A stretch of DNA of 64,000 bases from Xiphias gladius. Taxonomy: Eukaryota; Chordata; Actinopteri; Istiophoriformes; Xiphiidae. A program made the position numbers and the translations under genes. Location: positions 731,969 to 795,968 of the forward strand of contig NC_053401.1 of assembly GCF_016859285.1 (NCBI RefSeq), read 5' to 3'. Each line of letters starts with the position of its first letter. Position 1 is the first letter of the stretch. The notes beneath the pieces are model-generated. The model ran no database searches. It was not told the DNA's origin and was given only the letters and a program-made list of their open reading frames with translations. Shown in pieces: positions 1 to 10,146 of the stretch.

Positions 1-35
1 ACTTTGATTTAAATGAGCTGTCCCACATTAAAGCG

Positions 36-341
36 TAGGCCTGAAACCGATGATTATTTTCACAATCGATTAATCCGCTGATTAGTTTCTCGATTAGTAG
101 TTTTGTCTTAAAAATGTAAGAAATTGTGAAAAATGCCTGTGTTATATTCCAATTGCTCGTATTATTCGACCAACAGACCGTAACCCAAGATATTTAATTT
201 ATTTTATCTGTTTAACAAAAGCATCTGAAACCAGCAAATGTTTGGCAGTTTTGTTTGAAATATGTCTGAAATAATTAATGAGCTATCAAAATAGTTGTTG
301 ATCAACTAATCGATTGATCGACTGATCATTGCAGCTCTAAG
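36..341. mobile_element. Non-autonomous DNA transposon, ATCGATTAATCG family, near complete
   Basis: The left end reads TAGGCCTGAAACCGATGATT and the right end reads ATCATTGCAGCTCTAA. Both ends carry stretches rich in ATCGATTAATCG, and the middle has the 'gaccaacag..' and 'atgagctatcaaaatagttg' segments that recur in the other copies in this window. There is no reading frame. The ends (TAGGGCTGAAAC.. / ..TTGCAGCTCTA) are of the kind seen in abundant hAT-like teleost elements; that family assignment is from memory, not from a search. Confidence 0.6.
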
Positions 342-1094
342 GTGGCACTCAGAAAGAAAATATCCCTGGGCTGATATGAACACTGACACCAGATTTAATG
401 TCAACTTGGTCCACAACGCGAAGACGTCGTACCCCGGGCCAAAGCACGGCTGCATGTAACGATCACTGTCACCGACAATTCAGCTCAATTGCAGAATTAA
501 CCGATTAACTGTGCGGTCTGGTGAAAATATCCTTCACAGCTTCCCAGAGTCCAGAGTGTCGTCTTCCAAAATCTCCTTTTGTCTGACCAAAGAGATTCGG
601 TTACGGTGACAGAAAACGGAGAAAAACTGAAAACACACTGGAGGTTTTAGGGAGTGAATGTGAGGGAAACAGTGATGATAGTGACTTATCCTAACACAGA
701 ACATTCACCTCCAGTGATGTATGTCTCCCCACAGGAGTGGGGGCTTTCATGGAAAAGAACAAATGCAGGTGTTTCGACATGTGTTATGCACGGCTGGCAT
801 GTTTTCCCCTGAAGTCTGTTTGGTAAGAGTATTAAAAACTGCGTAGCTGAGTTTCCACAGTAAACAGGTTTTATTGGCGGATGCCCAATCTTTACGCTGC
901 ACACTCCTGCAGAATAAAGGCTCATCTTCAGTAGCAGCCAGTAACGTTATACGGGCTTTCTGCAGTGTTCACCAAATTAAATTATTCATTTGGTAAATTA
1001 AACACCACAAAGCAATGCAAAGGTATGCAATTCAATTCCTTTTTCGTGGTCACAGGGTCGAAGAATGACGGAAAGCAAACAAACAATTAACTAC
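342..1094. other. Unassigned intergenic DNA
   Basis: I see no splice-supported coding sequence, RNA gene or clear repeat here. Short open frames are random-looking and lack family resemblance. Confidence 0.5.
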
Positions 1095-1385
1095 CGATCT
1101 GGACCCACGTATGGGTTACTGAACAGGCCCGGGCCCGGGCCCAGGGGGCCGAGGGGTAAAGGGGCCCCTCGGCCTGAGCCTCTGTATGAAGTCACTGTTA
1201 ATATTTCTTGTCTGAAAGTCTCTGAGCTCAGTTAAAAGACCACAAAGAGACACAAAATGAATACAAAAAACAAAACCACATTTTGTCTCTCTTTCAGTCT
1301 GGGGTCCCCTTATGGGAGGGGTGGGGGACCTGTTGCTTGTCCATGCCCAGGGGCCCACTGTCTCATAATCCGTCCACGACTGGAC
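1095..1385 (+). repeat. Dispersed repeat, copy A (GGGCCC-rich, ends near TCATAATCCGTCCACGAC)
   Basis: This stretch shares, in the same order, the pieces 'gggttactgaacaggccc', 'cctctgtat', 'actgttaatattt', 'gagctcagtt' and 'accacaaagagacac' with the reverse complement of 10,565-10,790. It is therefore one of two copies of a dispersed repeat. It encodes nothing recognisable. The class of element is unknown to me. Confidence 0.6.
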
Positions 1386-2949
1386 TCAGATAAGTGTCAA
1401 CAAATAAAAGCTTAATCGTTACTTTGTTAAGATTTTGCTAAAATCGACACTTGTCCATTAACTCGTGCTACTGTCTGTGGCAGGCAGAAATAAAAATATT
1501 CGAGACCTTGGCAGATGAAATTTGAGACTTTTTAAAACCTCACTGAATTCAAAGCGTTTAAAGAGCTGCAGAGGTACCATGTTACAAACCAGTCACTTAA
1601 AATGTAACAAAATATCTCATCTGTCTCTTTAGTCTGGGACAAAATGCATGAAATACGTCTAATGGTGGTAATGTCCCAGTATTACATAAAGCTGTTATTA
1701 TTGCTTTAGAGGAGTAAACAAAGGCGGTCGGACCCAAACTAACAGCTCTACTGCAACATTTCCTCAAATGGAAAAGATACCAGAAGTGATGGTCCCAGGT
1801 TTGCATTTGCTGATACTCAAAAACTCTGAAACCCAGACACATCCCTTCCTAATAACCGCAGACGGGCGAACGGCGCTGGTGTTGACCAACCATCCACCAA
1901 ACGAAACCCGATCAGCCCCTTTCCCTGTCCCGCAGCAGAGAGGCAGTGACGCAGTGCAGGTGAGACCTACCTGAATATCACGTACAACAACACACCGCAG
2001 CTGATCTCCATCGCTCTCATGTTTACACGCCGATTTTAAAATGTTTCACTTATCACGCTGACCTTTAAATCCCCTCACTCCGAACAACAAAGCCATCAAT
2101 TCTCAGAGCTGAGCGCCAACTTCCTCAATGAGCCGGGGCTAAAATCACAGGAGACAATAAAACCTCAGTTAGTCAAGAACAGCTGCTGAACACGGGCCAA
2201 GAATCTGTCTAATCTGATCTGGTGTTAAGTGGCATGACAGCTGAGTATCAGTCCAATGACACACATTTTAACAACGTACACGACAGGACGTGAATCAGCG
2301 TCCACGAAACCAGCACCGCTGCCAAATGTGAAAGTGAAAATAAAAAAAAGTTTCCTACGATTTCAGGAAGGCGAGAGCTACACAGTCGGCATTTATTTCT
2401 ACAGGACACTTAAAATCCAGAAAAGTGTGATGAATGCGATGATCAGAAAAAAGCATAACTGTCTTTACAAACAATGTGGGAAAAGTCTATTTTTTGCAAA
2501 GAAAAACCAGATACAACTTTTAAACTACGTGATATCACCTACAAAGCTAAAATACATTGTTTCTTGCCTTAAATGTCTTTAATTTCCCTCTTCATTCTTC
2601 AGTTTTTAAGGGGTTTATTTATTCATGAGTTGGTTCTTTGAGGCTCTAGTGATTAAGTAATTGTTTTAACATCTTTTGTTCCTGTTTACGAGCTTATTAA
2701 TGGGTTACTGATATGAAAAGAGGCATTAAATTTATCCATTTGTTCACTGAGGGCTTTCACTTTGTTCTTATGAATTCAATTGATTAGAGGAACTCCATTA
2801 CTTCTTCACTTGAACGGCAAAGACCACGAGCCTCCTAATAAACCCTAAACCAGACAAAGAAGGGGATTTCTGGGATTAACATATTTTCATAGGAAGCTCC
2901 CGACGGCTTAATTTTTTTTATGATACCGGTTTTACGTCCACAATAAACT
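1386..2949. other. Unassigned intergenic DNA
   Basis: Nothing recognisable. The longest open frame (2256-2582, plus strand) gives a lysine-rich 108-residue translation with no domain, good start context or neighbouring splice sites, and I do not regard it as a gene. Confidence 0.5.
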
Positions 2950-3236
2950 ATTATTGTTATTTTTTTACTTTAGACTAGGGACGAATGCTCCGTTTGAGTT
3001 CTTTAAATGTCTTGTTTTGTCCGACCATCCGTCAAAAACACAAAGATGTTCAGTTTACTGTGGTAGAAAAGAGAGAAAAAGAGGGAAATCCTCACATTTT
3101 AAAAAGATAGAACCAGTGAAATTCTGTCATTTTTGCTTTTAAAATGACTTTGAACGAATTAACTGATTATCAAAACAGTTTACAATTAATTTTCTGCTGA
3201 TGAATTTATGGATTAATTGAAAAAGGATTTCAGCTC
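2950..3236. mobile_element. ATCGATTAATCG-family element, right part
   Basis: The stretch contains the family's internal block ('tgttttgtccgaccatccgtcaa', then the 'cacaaagatgttcagtttact' segment) followed by 'attaactgattatcaaaacag', 'ttaattttctgctgat' and the terminal TTTCAGCTCTGGA. Its order matches the copies at 36-341 and 61,830-62,068. The left end is not clear. Confidence 0.55.
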
Positions 3237-4149
3237 TGGACTCAAAACTCCCTTATCTATCCGTTTTAGAGTTTATTAAGAGGTTTGATTAATAGTCTTC
3301 GAAAACTAAACCCAAGAAGTAATGAGAGAATTCTCAGCGATTTCAGTTTTGCTTTAACAAGTTGTCGTTTATCAAGTAAAAATGTCAAGCATTGTCAGGT
3401 GTTTCCCAAAGTGAGGATTTCTTTCTTTTCTCTGTTTTCATATTACTGCCCATGAATCGATGAATTATTGCCATTAAAAGGTCGCAGCTTTTACTGCGGC
3501 AGTTTAGGGTTTGACCTTAATGTCAGCTGACGGAAGGTTGGAAAACGTATGTCTTCGATCCCTCTTTTAAAAACTCCCTTTACTTTCACGCAGATTTGGC
3601 ATCAGACGTTTTTAATGTCAGCTCATAACAAAGGCGTGTAATCGGCTTTCGAGGCGTAAAGTGGCCCATAAATCGAACCAGGTGGGAGAAGCCCACACAG
3701 ATTGGGACCCATAACATTAGTTATTACCGGTTATAAACATCGGTCCAAAATTCAGGCGTTTGTTTAAGTCTCCTTTTATTTCAGTGAGGTCCGGCACTGA
3801 GTAAACGGGGGGTTCTTCGCTTAGATGTAAGCAGCAACGTTAATGCAGCGTTAGCAGTATTGGATGATACGTGTTTAAAGTTAGCTTGGGTGAACTTTTT
3901 ACGGGGCTTCGGTCAACATTTTCAGACGGCACGTTGGCGTTTCTCTCCAGCGGTCACCGCGTACAGGACTTCGCACGTTGTACGTTACGAACGGCGGTGG
4001 TCAAAAAGTGAGGCGTTTGTTCAAGGTGGTGGAGACCGGTTCACGTACGCTCCTCCGCCAAAAAAAAACAAACCGCTTTTATTTCTAAAGGAGGTTCGGC
4101 ATTGCTTACGGGAAGGGGGGGTTCGCGAAACGTAAGGTTTGGACGTTAA
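3237..4149. other. Unassigned intergenic DNA with a recurring TTAATGTCAGCT motif
   Basis: No gene is recognised. The motif TTAATGTCAGCT(G/C)A occurs near 3518 and 4147, with a close relative (TTTAATGTCAGCTCA) near 3611, suggesting a decayed local duplication. Confidence 0.35.
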
Positions 4150-4900
4150 TGTCAGCTCACAGAAAGTCGCGTTAACGGTATCTGACGAGCACACGAGCGT
4201 GTGGGTTGAGTTTGGGTGAACCTCGCCCGGTTCTGGGCGACAATCTCCGGCGTTACGTGAACGTTTCTCCCGACGTTAGCTAACTGTTCTCTGACATTTT
4301 CCGTCGGTCCGTTTCGATGCCACCGACCGACCGACCGACCGCCGCCAGGCCGACTCCCGTTCAAAACCCTGAGAGGCGACGTTTTCCTGCTTCGCGTTCG
4401 CGTCGGTAAAACGGCCGCGTTACCGTCGTCTTCGACAGACACATGGACTAAACTTTGACTTTAGGCCCCGTCAACGTAACTTTACCAGATGCCGCCGCCG
4501 CCGCCGCCGCCGATTCGCACCGTAACCAGAAATTTCGGTAAACTCACCGTTTGAAAAACTCGACGTCAAAGTCCCAACACCGCCTCAACCGCCCCGGCTG
4601 GTCGGAAGACGGGGGTCTGGCCCGCCGCGCCGGTGAGGGTTCGGGTCTTGCGGGAGCGAGGGCAGAGGCGGCAAAGTTGCGCTAAAGAGCGAAGGGGAGC
4701 CGCGGTCCTCGCGCTGCCATAAGCGATGAGGTCACCGCGATAAAAATAAAAGGATGTCGTCATCGGAGCCCCAGTCGAATGAACTCCACGGGCTGCTTAA
4801 AGGCGCAGGCGCCGTCCAGGCTGCGCCGACACAAAATGACCGCCGGCTTTAAGAAGGCGCTCAAGTACGGAGGACCGACGCTGCCCGGAAAAATATCCGC
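4150..4900. promoter_or_regulatory. CpG-rich patch, possible promoter of an unseen neighbour
   Basis: CpG dinucleotides are dense here, unlike the flanking AT-rich DNA. The patch includes an (ACCG)n run at 4322-4340 and a (GCC)n run at 4491-4512. No coding exon can be supported on either strand. In human, DUSP16 lies on this side of CREBL2 in divergent orientation and has a non-coding first exon, so a DUSP16 promoter is one possibility, by inference only. Confidence 0.3.
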
Positions 4901-5089
4901 TCGACGTTAGGAATGGCGGAAATTAAGTTACTTACAAGTCTATATGCAGTGTTTAATGTTTGTTACGTTATAATGCTTGTTTCATATCTGTGTCCCAGTG
5001 ATATACGTTACATGTCGATAGATTATCAGTTTGGGTTTTTTTTTTTTCTCAGCGGAAACGTTTCCCTGTCACCGTCTTGTATAATGTGG

Positions 5090-5235
5090 GTCAAAATAAC
5101 AAAACAGTGAGTCGAAATGTTGGCCCTCTGAGTCTAAATGATCGCATATCCAGTCGGATTTTTAATTTTTTAATTCACAATAACTGTGACATTTTAAGTC
5201 AGAATTATGATAATGAAACACAGTTATGACTTTCT
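5090..5235. repeat. Decayed AAGTCAAAATTATGAGA-type repeat, small patch
   Basis: Phrases such as 'gtgagtcgaaatgttgg', 'gagtctaaatgatcg' and 'taagtcagaattatgata' are degenerate copies of the roughly 20-base unit that fills 7740-8230 and 9440-9700. Confidence 0.4.
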
Positions 5236-5245
5236 AGGTTAAAAT

Positions 5246-6099
5246 CAAACCATGGGGCGTCCAGTGGCCTTCTGGTTTAGGTGCACACCACATGACCACG
5301 GCCCCACTGGATTCGTCACGCGCGTCATGTTGCACGCGAGTTAGAATCTGGCGCCGACCGCTACACGAGTATCAGTTGACCCGCGGTTTGACAACAGGTA
5401 AGATTATTTTTTGCGCTCGACAGTACGGTCAGGAGTCCCATGCTGAACTCGTGACCACAGAGAACGTGCAGTCGCTTTTACATCTTTGTAGCTGATAAAC
5501 ACTAAAACAGCTGCTAAGTCATCAGCGGTGCCAACTTCAGGGCCCTGACTGAACATAACGCAAACACCTGACGATATCTGGACCGTAAGAATCGATTATG
5601 TGATCAACAACGAACGATGTCGGACCGGTGCGCACGTGAAACGTGAGACTGCACATCAAGTCACCGTCGTGGTTAAAACTCGTGTTATTTGTTTTCACTG
5701 AGTTGTTTCTTTGATGGACTCTTGGACCTCTTCTCGACGTGGGACGCCCGCGTCCCCGGGTCTGCCACCGCTCAGCGGGCACAAGGAGGACCGCTCACGC
5801 CGGTCGGCCGTGTGACACGACGTACCTGAGGCACCTGCTCCGGAGCCCGGGAGGCTGACCCCCTACCTAGCGCCGGGGTCCACGGTCCGGCCCTGAGGGG
5901 AGCTATGTTGAGTGTCGTACCCTTTTCTCTCTGCCCTCGATTTCTGTCTCTCTCTGGACTGTCAAGTGTAAAAAATAAAGGAAAAATACAAAAAAAAAAC
6001 TTAAAGATTATCAGACAGGTCGCCAGGTTTTCTGGCACGTTAATGCCACCAACTGTAAATCAATGCAATCTTGTCAAATCTGCAGCAGCACTGTGAGTC
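5246..6099. other. Intergenic DNA with possible SINE fragments
   Basis: The head near 5251 ('ggggcgtccagtggccttc') resembles the first bases of the SINE at 37,980. The segment 5885-6000 (pyrimidine-rich, then 'gtcaagtgtaaaaaataaag' and an A-rich end) looks like a SINE 3' tail. Neither is strong enough to bound exactly. No gene is seen. Confidence 0.3.
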
Positions 6100-6110
6100 A
6101 AGATTAAGAC

Positions 6111-6169
<59 letters not shown>

Positions 6170-6177
6170 TTAATCTT
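6100..6177. repeat. (TG)n microsatellite inside a perfect inverted repeat
   Basis: A run of about 27 TG units (6114-6168) is bounded by AAGATTAAGACA at 6100-6111 and its exact reverse complement TGTCTTAATCTT at 6166-6177. A single strand could fold into a 12 bp stem with the TG run as loop. Confidence 0.9.
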
Positions 6178-6289
6178 ACTATCTATGGACTTTGTGGGCT
6201 CCATACGAAATATAACTGAAATAAACATTTTAACTTTATCCTGTTAAGTTACTTTTCTTGTGCAGACGAGTAGTTACCTCGGTGTAACG

Positions 6290-6870
6290 TCAAAGTTTGG
6301 TGAGCGCGTTAACCGGCTGCGTCCCACACGCAGGACTTCATTCCCGTCCTGAGGCTGCGGTTACGGGACGGCGAGCGGACCGGGGACAATGGCTGCGACG
6401 GGGGCAGAAGGAAAGCGAGAGGCTTCTCATACCGGAGCAATTAACACGCGTGGTTAAGTCGCGCTGATGAATGCGAGCGAGACAAGCGGAGCCCGGAGCC
6501 GCTGCGGAGCCGGAGGAGACCGAGACACTGAACCCGGCGTCGGTCCAATCAGGCTGCAGAAAATACGCGTCCGTGTACGTGTAACCGCTCGCAGCCGGTT
6601 CGCGCAGCCAGGTGACATCGGTCTTCCGTTAGTCGGCGTTTGCGTCTGGGCAGATGTGGAACGCATCTGCGGGGTTTGTCAAACCGTGCTCCTCGAGGCA
6701 ACCTGCGTCGGGGCCGAGCCGCTGCCTCGGACTCACGCGTCCGGGTTTTCTAGGCTTTTCATTCAAAAAGAGCCGGAGCCCCTTGACGGGAGCAGCCCGA
6801 CGATCTTTGTACCCAACCTGCCGGTAGTTGAAGCGTTTTTCCTCTGGCTGAATATTCGTTCTCATCTCAT
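6290..6870. promoter_or_regulatory. CpG-rich patch with CCAAT box, possible promoter
   Basis: The segment is CpG-rich and includes GTCCAATCAGG near 6542 (a plus-strand CCAAT box). Open frames on both strands reflect low stop density in GC-rich DNA and show no family. Which transcript it would serve, and on which strand, cannot be told from the window. Confidence 0.3.
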
Positions 6871-7739
6871 TTGAGTTCCACCCTCCTCTTTTAATTTCAT
6901 GTTTCGGGGGAATCGTCCTGACGCAGGATTCGGGGTGATTGTGAATTTGACTTAAGTTTTAGCAGCTGAGTAAATGTTCTTGGTTACTTTGCGCCACTCA
7001 CGCGGTGTTTATCCTGCGTGTCCCCGGCGTGGAGTAACGAGGCCCCTGACTGCAGTTGACTCCATCAAGGAGCTTCTGTTTGCTTGTCTGTCTGCAGGAT
7101 TGCGCAAGAGCTACCGAGCTGATTTACACCGACCTCGGCGGAGGGACGGACGGGGCCCGGTCCAGGGAAGGGCCCGTCAAATCTCGGGGCAGATCCGGTT
7201 AAAGGGTCAGATCCCGGAATTTGGTTTATGGCTCTTGGCCCGTGCGCTCCGTTGAGCGCCGCTCTAGTTACATAATGAAATCTGTCTCAGTCGCAGCAGA
7301 AACCTCCAGAGCATCAATGGACCCCCCAGTGCTCTGTCGTCGGCCTCGTCGCCGTGAATCTGGTCGATGGAGCCGCCGTTTATTCCGTATCGGCTGCCCA
7401 GTTCTCCCAGCGCCGCTGCCCCCAACAACAATACTGGGTTTCTGTGAGTCTGCCAGTTGCTCGTGGTGCAAACTCCCACAATCGCCAGTTCAGCTCTGCG
7501 GGGCTCAGCCTCTCGGTTCTGTCGAAAAGCTCAGTGAAGCTCGGTTTGGTTGTGAAGTGAGGGTGTGGGATAAAAAGAAATCACAAGTAGGATGACACTA
7601 ACACGTCTTCTTTAGAGAAAAATAAATCTTAAATTTAAAGCGAATCTTTGCAGAGCTGATCAGAAGTCTATGGAAGCTCGTTACTGCCAAGAAGAGGGGC
7701 AGAGAAAAAAAAGGTGAAAAGTGATAATATTCCCCAGTG
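6871..7739. other. Unassigned intergenic DNA, open on both strands at 7221-7600
   Basis: Around 7221-7600 overlapping frames stay open on both strands, but no translation resembles a known family and no consistent splice sites bound them. I see no other feature. Confidence 0.3.
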
Positions 7740-8235
7740 TATTATAATCATGAGATGCAAAGACAAAATCATGAGATACGGGAACAAATGTTTTTAATTA
7801 GTAAATCAAGTCAAAAATTATGAGATGAATCGAAAAAGGTCATTTTTGAGTCAAAGTTATGAGACTGAATAATTCAAAAGCAGATAGTGAGTAAGAAATG
7901 TACTTATGGAGTTAAAATGGTGAGACAGTAAGTGATAATTATTAGACACTAAGTCAAAATATTTACCTTTCTAAGCGGAATGATGAGACGCTAAAACAGA
8001 AATTTCACTTACAGGTTTGACAGTTATGTGACAGTGAGTCAAAACAAAAATGGCAAAAAATATCTGACACTGAGTCACAATTATGAGCTACTAAGTCCAA
8101 ACATGTACCGGTAAAGTCCTGCTTTTGAAGCGCCAAGTGGGAAATTATGGGATAGTGAGTCAAAACTGTACTTAATGAGTCTAAATTACGAGACTGTAAA
8201 TTATGACGAATGACAGTTTAAGTCATGATGATTCT
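7740..8235. repeat. Old degenerate tandem repeat field (AAGTCAAAATTATGAGA unit)
   Basis: Dozens of imperfect copies of a roughly 20-base unit like '..gtgagtcaaaattatgagac..' follow one another with variable spacing ('aagtcaaaaattatgagatg', 'gagtcaaagttatgagactg', 'gagtcacaattatgagcta'). Their decay shows it is old. It has no coding capacity. Confidence 0.65.
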
Positions 8236-9435
8236 GAAATAAAATTATGTAAATGCTTGATTCAAAAAAGTGACGTTGACATTATGAGGTTATCCAAAGC
8301 CGTTATTGTGGCTTATGGCCTCATTACGAGCCATTTACTCACTATCTCGTACTTTTGACTTGTAATGGGCATCTTTCATCTTTCGCCGTAGTTTTTCAGC
8401 TCTTTCTTTCTTTTCCAGGCAGAAATGCCCTTTCATGTAAATACCATCAGAGTGAGAAGTGAAAAGATTTGGCGGAAGTGGAACGGGGAGATAAAGGGAA
8501 GAGGGCAGTGGAAAACAGAAGTTATTCTCTCTCCGTCAAGTGAACGGGTAACTGATGGTTGCACCGAGGGCAGAATAATGAAAACTATCTCAGTTATGGG
8601 AAAATCCAGATGGGTTTCATTCTTGAATCAGCTCTTTTACAGAACAAACCAGACCGTGAAGGGAAAACGCTGTAAAACAGTTCTTACACTAATGACTCTG
8701 TTTTGATCAACGAAAAACATGCTAACAATAAATTGATGTATTGTGGCTTCTTATTATAAAGACTATATCAGTTTTTATTACCTATGTATTTTCCTTGGAA
8801 AGTGGTTTCCAATAGTTCCTTGTTGGCGGATCGTCGACCTAACGTTCAGTCCTTATAAAGCCACATTTTTCCTTAAAAGAGCAAAGCTGTTGTTTCATAT
8901 TATGATGGTATTATTTTAAATAAAGCTTTATTGTACACCGATTATATGGCAGTGTAAGATCAGGTGTATCAGTCATTACTGAAAAAACTGAGCTGCAACA
9001 TTGAATTTGGCAAAAATATAGTAATGTATAAAAATATTAATAGTGTATAATGTATCCAAAAATAAAAACATTTACACTTAATTTTTCAGCATTAAAACAA
9101 CTAGTTTTGGTAAAAACTGGGCTTTTTTTTTTTTTTAAATATATTTTATGATTCAGCCCTTTCTTGAAATTAAATCATTTAACCAAAACACTGGTTTAAT
9201 GTGAATAACTCAACAACTGTGAAAACGTTGGTTGGCCTAAATAAATAAGTGATTATTTAATACTGTAATAACTCTTTTAGCTACGATTTATGTAACACCA
9301 CTTTTTTTTACTCCTAATAAAGATGACTGACTGTAAATGCATATATTGCTTTTAATTCTTTAATTCTTTTGTTTTATTTGTATTAGTTCTTATTTCTTTT
9401 ATTTATCATTTGTATATATTGTGTATGTATGTACA
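8236..9435. other. AT-rich intergenic DNA between two repeat blocks
   Basis: No gene is recognised. The 93-residue frame at 8425-8706 is AT-rich and has no domain. This 1.2 kb separates two blocks of the same degenerate repeat, so it may be later inserted sequence. Confidence 0.35.
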
Positions 9436-9705
9436 CGTGTAGTAATTCTCTCATACTGAGTCAAGAATTTTACCTAGAAAGTCAGAATTACGAGACACAA
9501 GGTCAAAATTAAAAACGTTATTTTCTAAGAGAAAATTTTGAGATATTAAGTCAAATTCTTTAGATTTTGAGGCAGAATAATCAGCGACTGAGTCAGAAAT
9601 TGTTCTTTTTAGGTCAAAAGTGTGAAGCAATAAGTCGCAATTGCAAGATACGAAGTCAGCCATTTTATTAACTTGGGAAATATTATGAGATAATAAAAAA
9701 TTTGT
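9436..9705. repeat. Old degenerate tandem repeat field, second block
   Basis: The same unit as at 7740-8235 recurs: 'ctgagtcaagaatttt', 'aagtcagaattacgagaca', 'attaagtcaaattctttag', 'actgagtcagaaattg', 'aataagtcgcaattgcaag'. Confidence 0.6.
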
Positions 9706-9899
9706 ACCATAACAGTTCAACTTAAAATGTTCCGGTTTTGAAGTCGGTCGAGTCGAGTCGCTTATCCTCTGCTGTTTCAGTCCGAGTTAGTTTATCATTT
9801 ATTGTCATTTATTTATTTTACTATTCTCACATTTTACTCTGCGATTCACTTTGTTCGTTGTCAATTTCATTTCCTTCAATAAAGATTTTGTTGAGGAAA

Positions 9900-10146
9900 A
9901 AAAAAACCAGAACGCGACGAGGAAGAAGACGTATCGCTGACGTAGGCGGGTTACGTCACGAGGAAACACGATGTAAACAAAGCGAAACCGCATCAGGTCG
10001 ATTATCCGGGTGGATTTATAGTCCGAGCGATTCTCGTTGGCGCTGATTCACCTGAAGTTTGTTTCACTGAGCCTTTTTGCGAACTGAGCCGTTAGCTGAC
10101 CGTGGCTAACGTCAGCTAGCTGCCAGCACGTTAGCTTTTGACCAAC
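9900..10146 (+). promoter_or_regulatory. CREBL2: CREBL2 promoter and 5' UTR with CRE-like sites
   Basis: This stretch directly precedes the CREBL2 start codon and is richer in CpG than the DNA to its left. Two CRE-like sequences lie close together: TGACGTAG at 9938-9945 and TTACGTCA at 9951-9958, the latter one base from the consensus TGACGTCA. No TATA box is evident. The transcription start is not determined; it probably lies between these sites and 10,147. Confidence 0.55.

Noticed and set aside
7221..7600. Stretch open in both directions with possible coding look
   Set aside because: No recognisable translation on either strand and no bounding splice sites, so not called as a gene.
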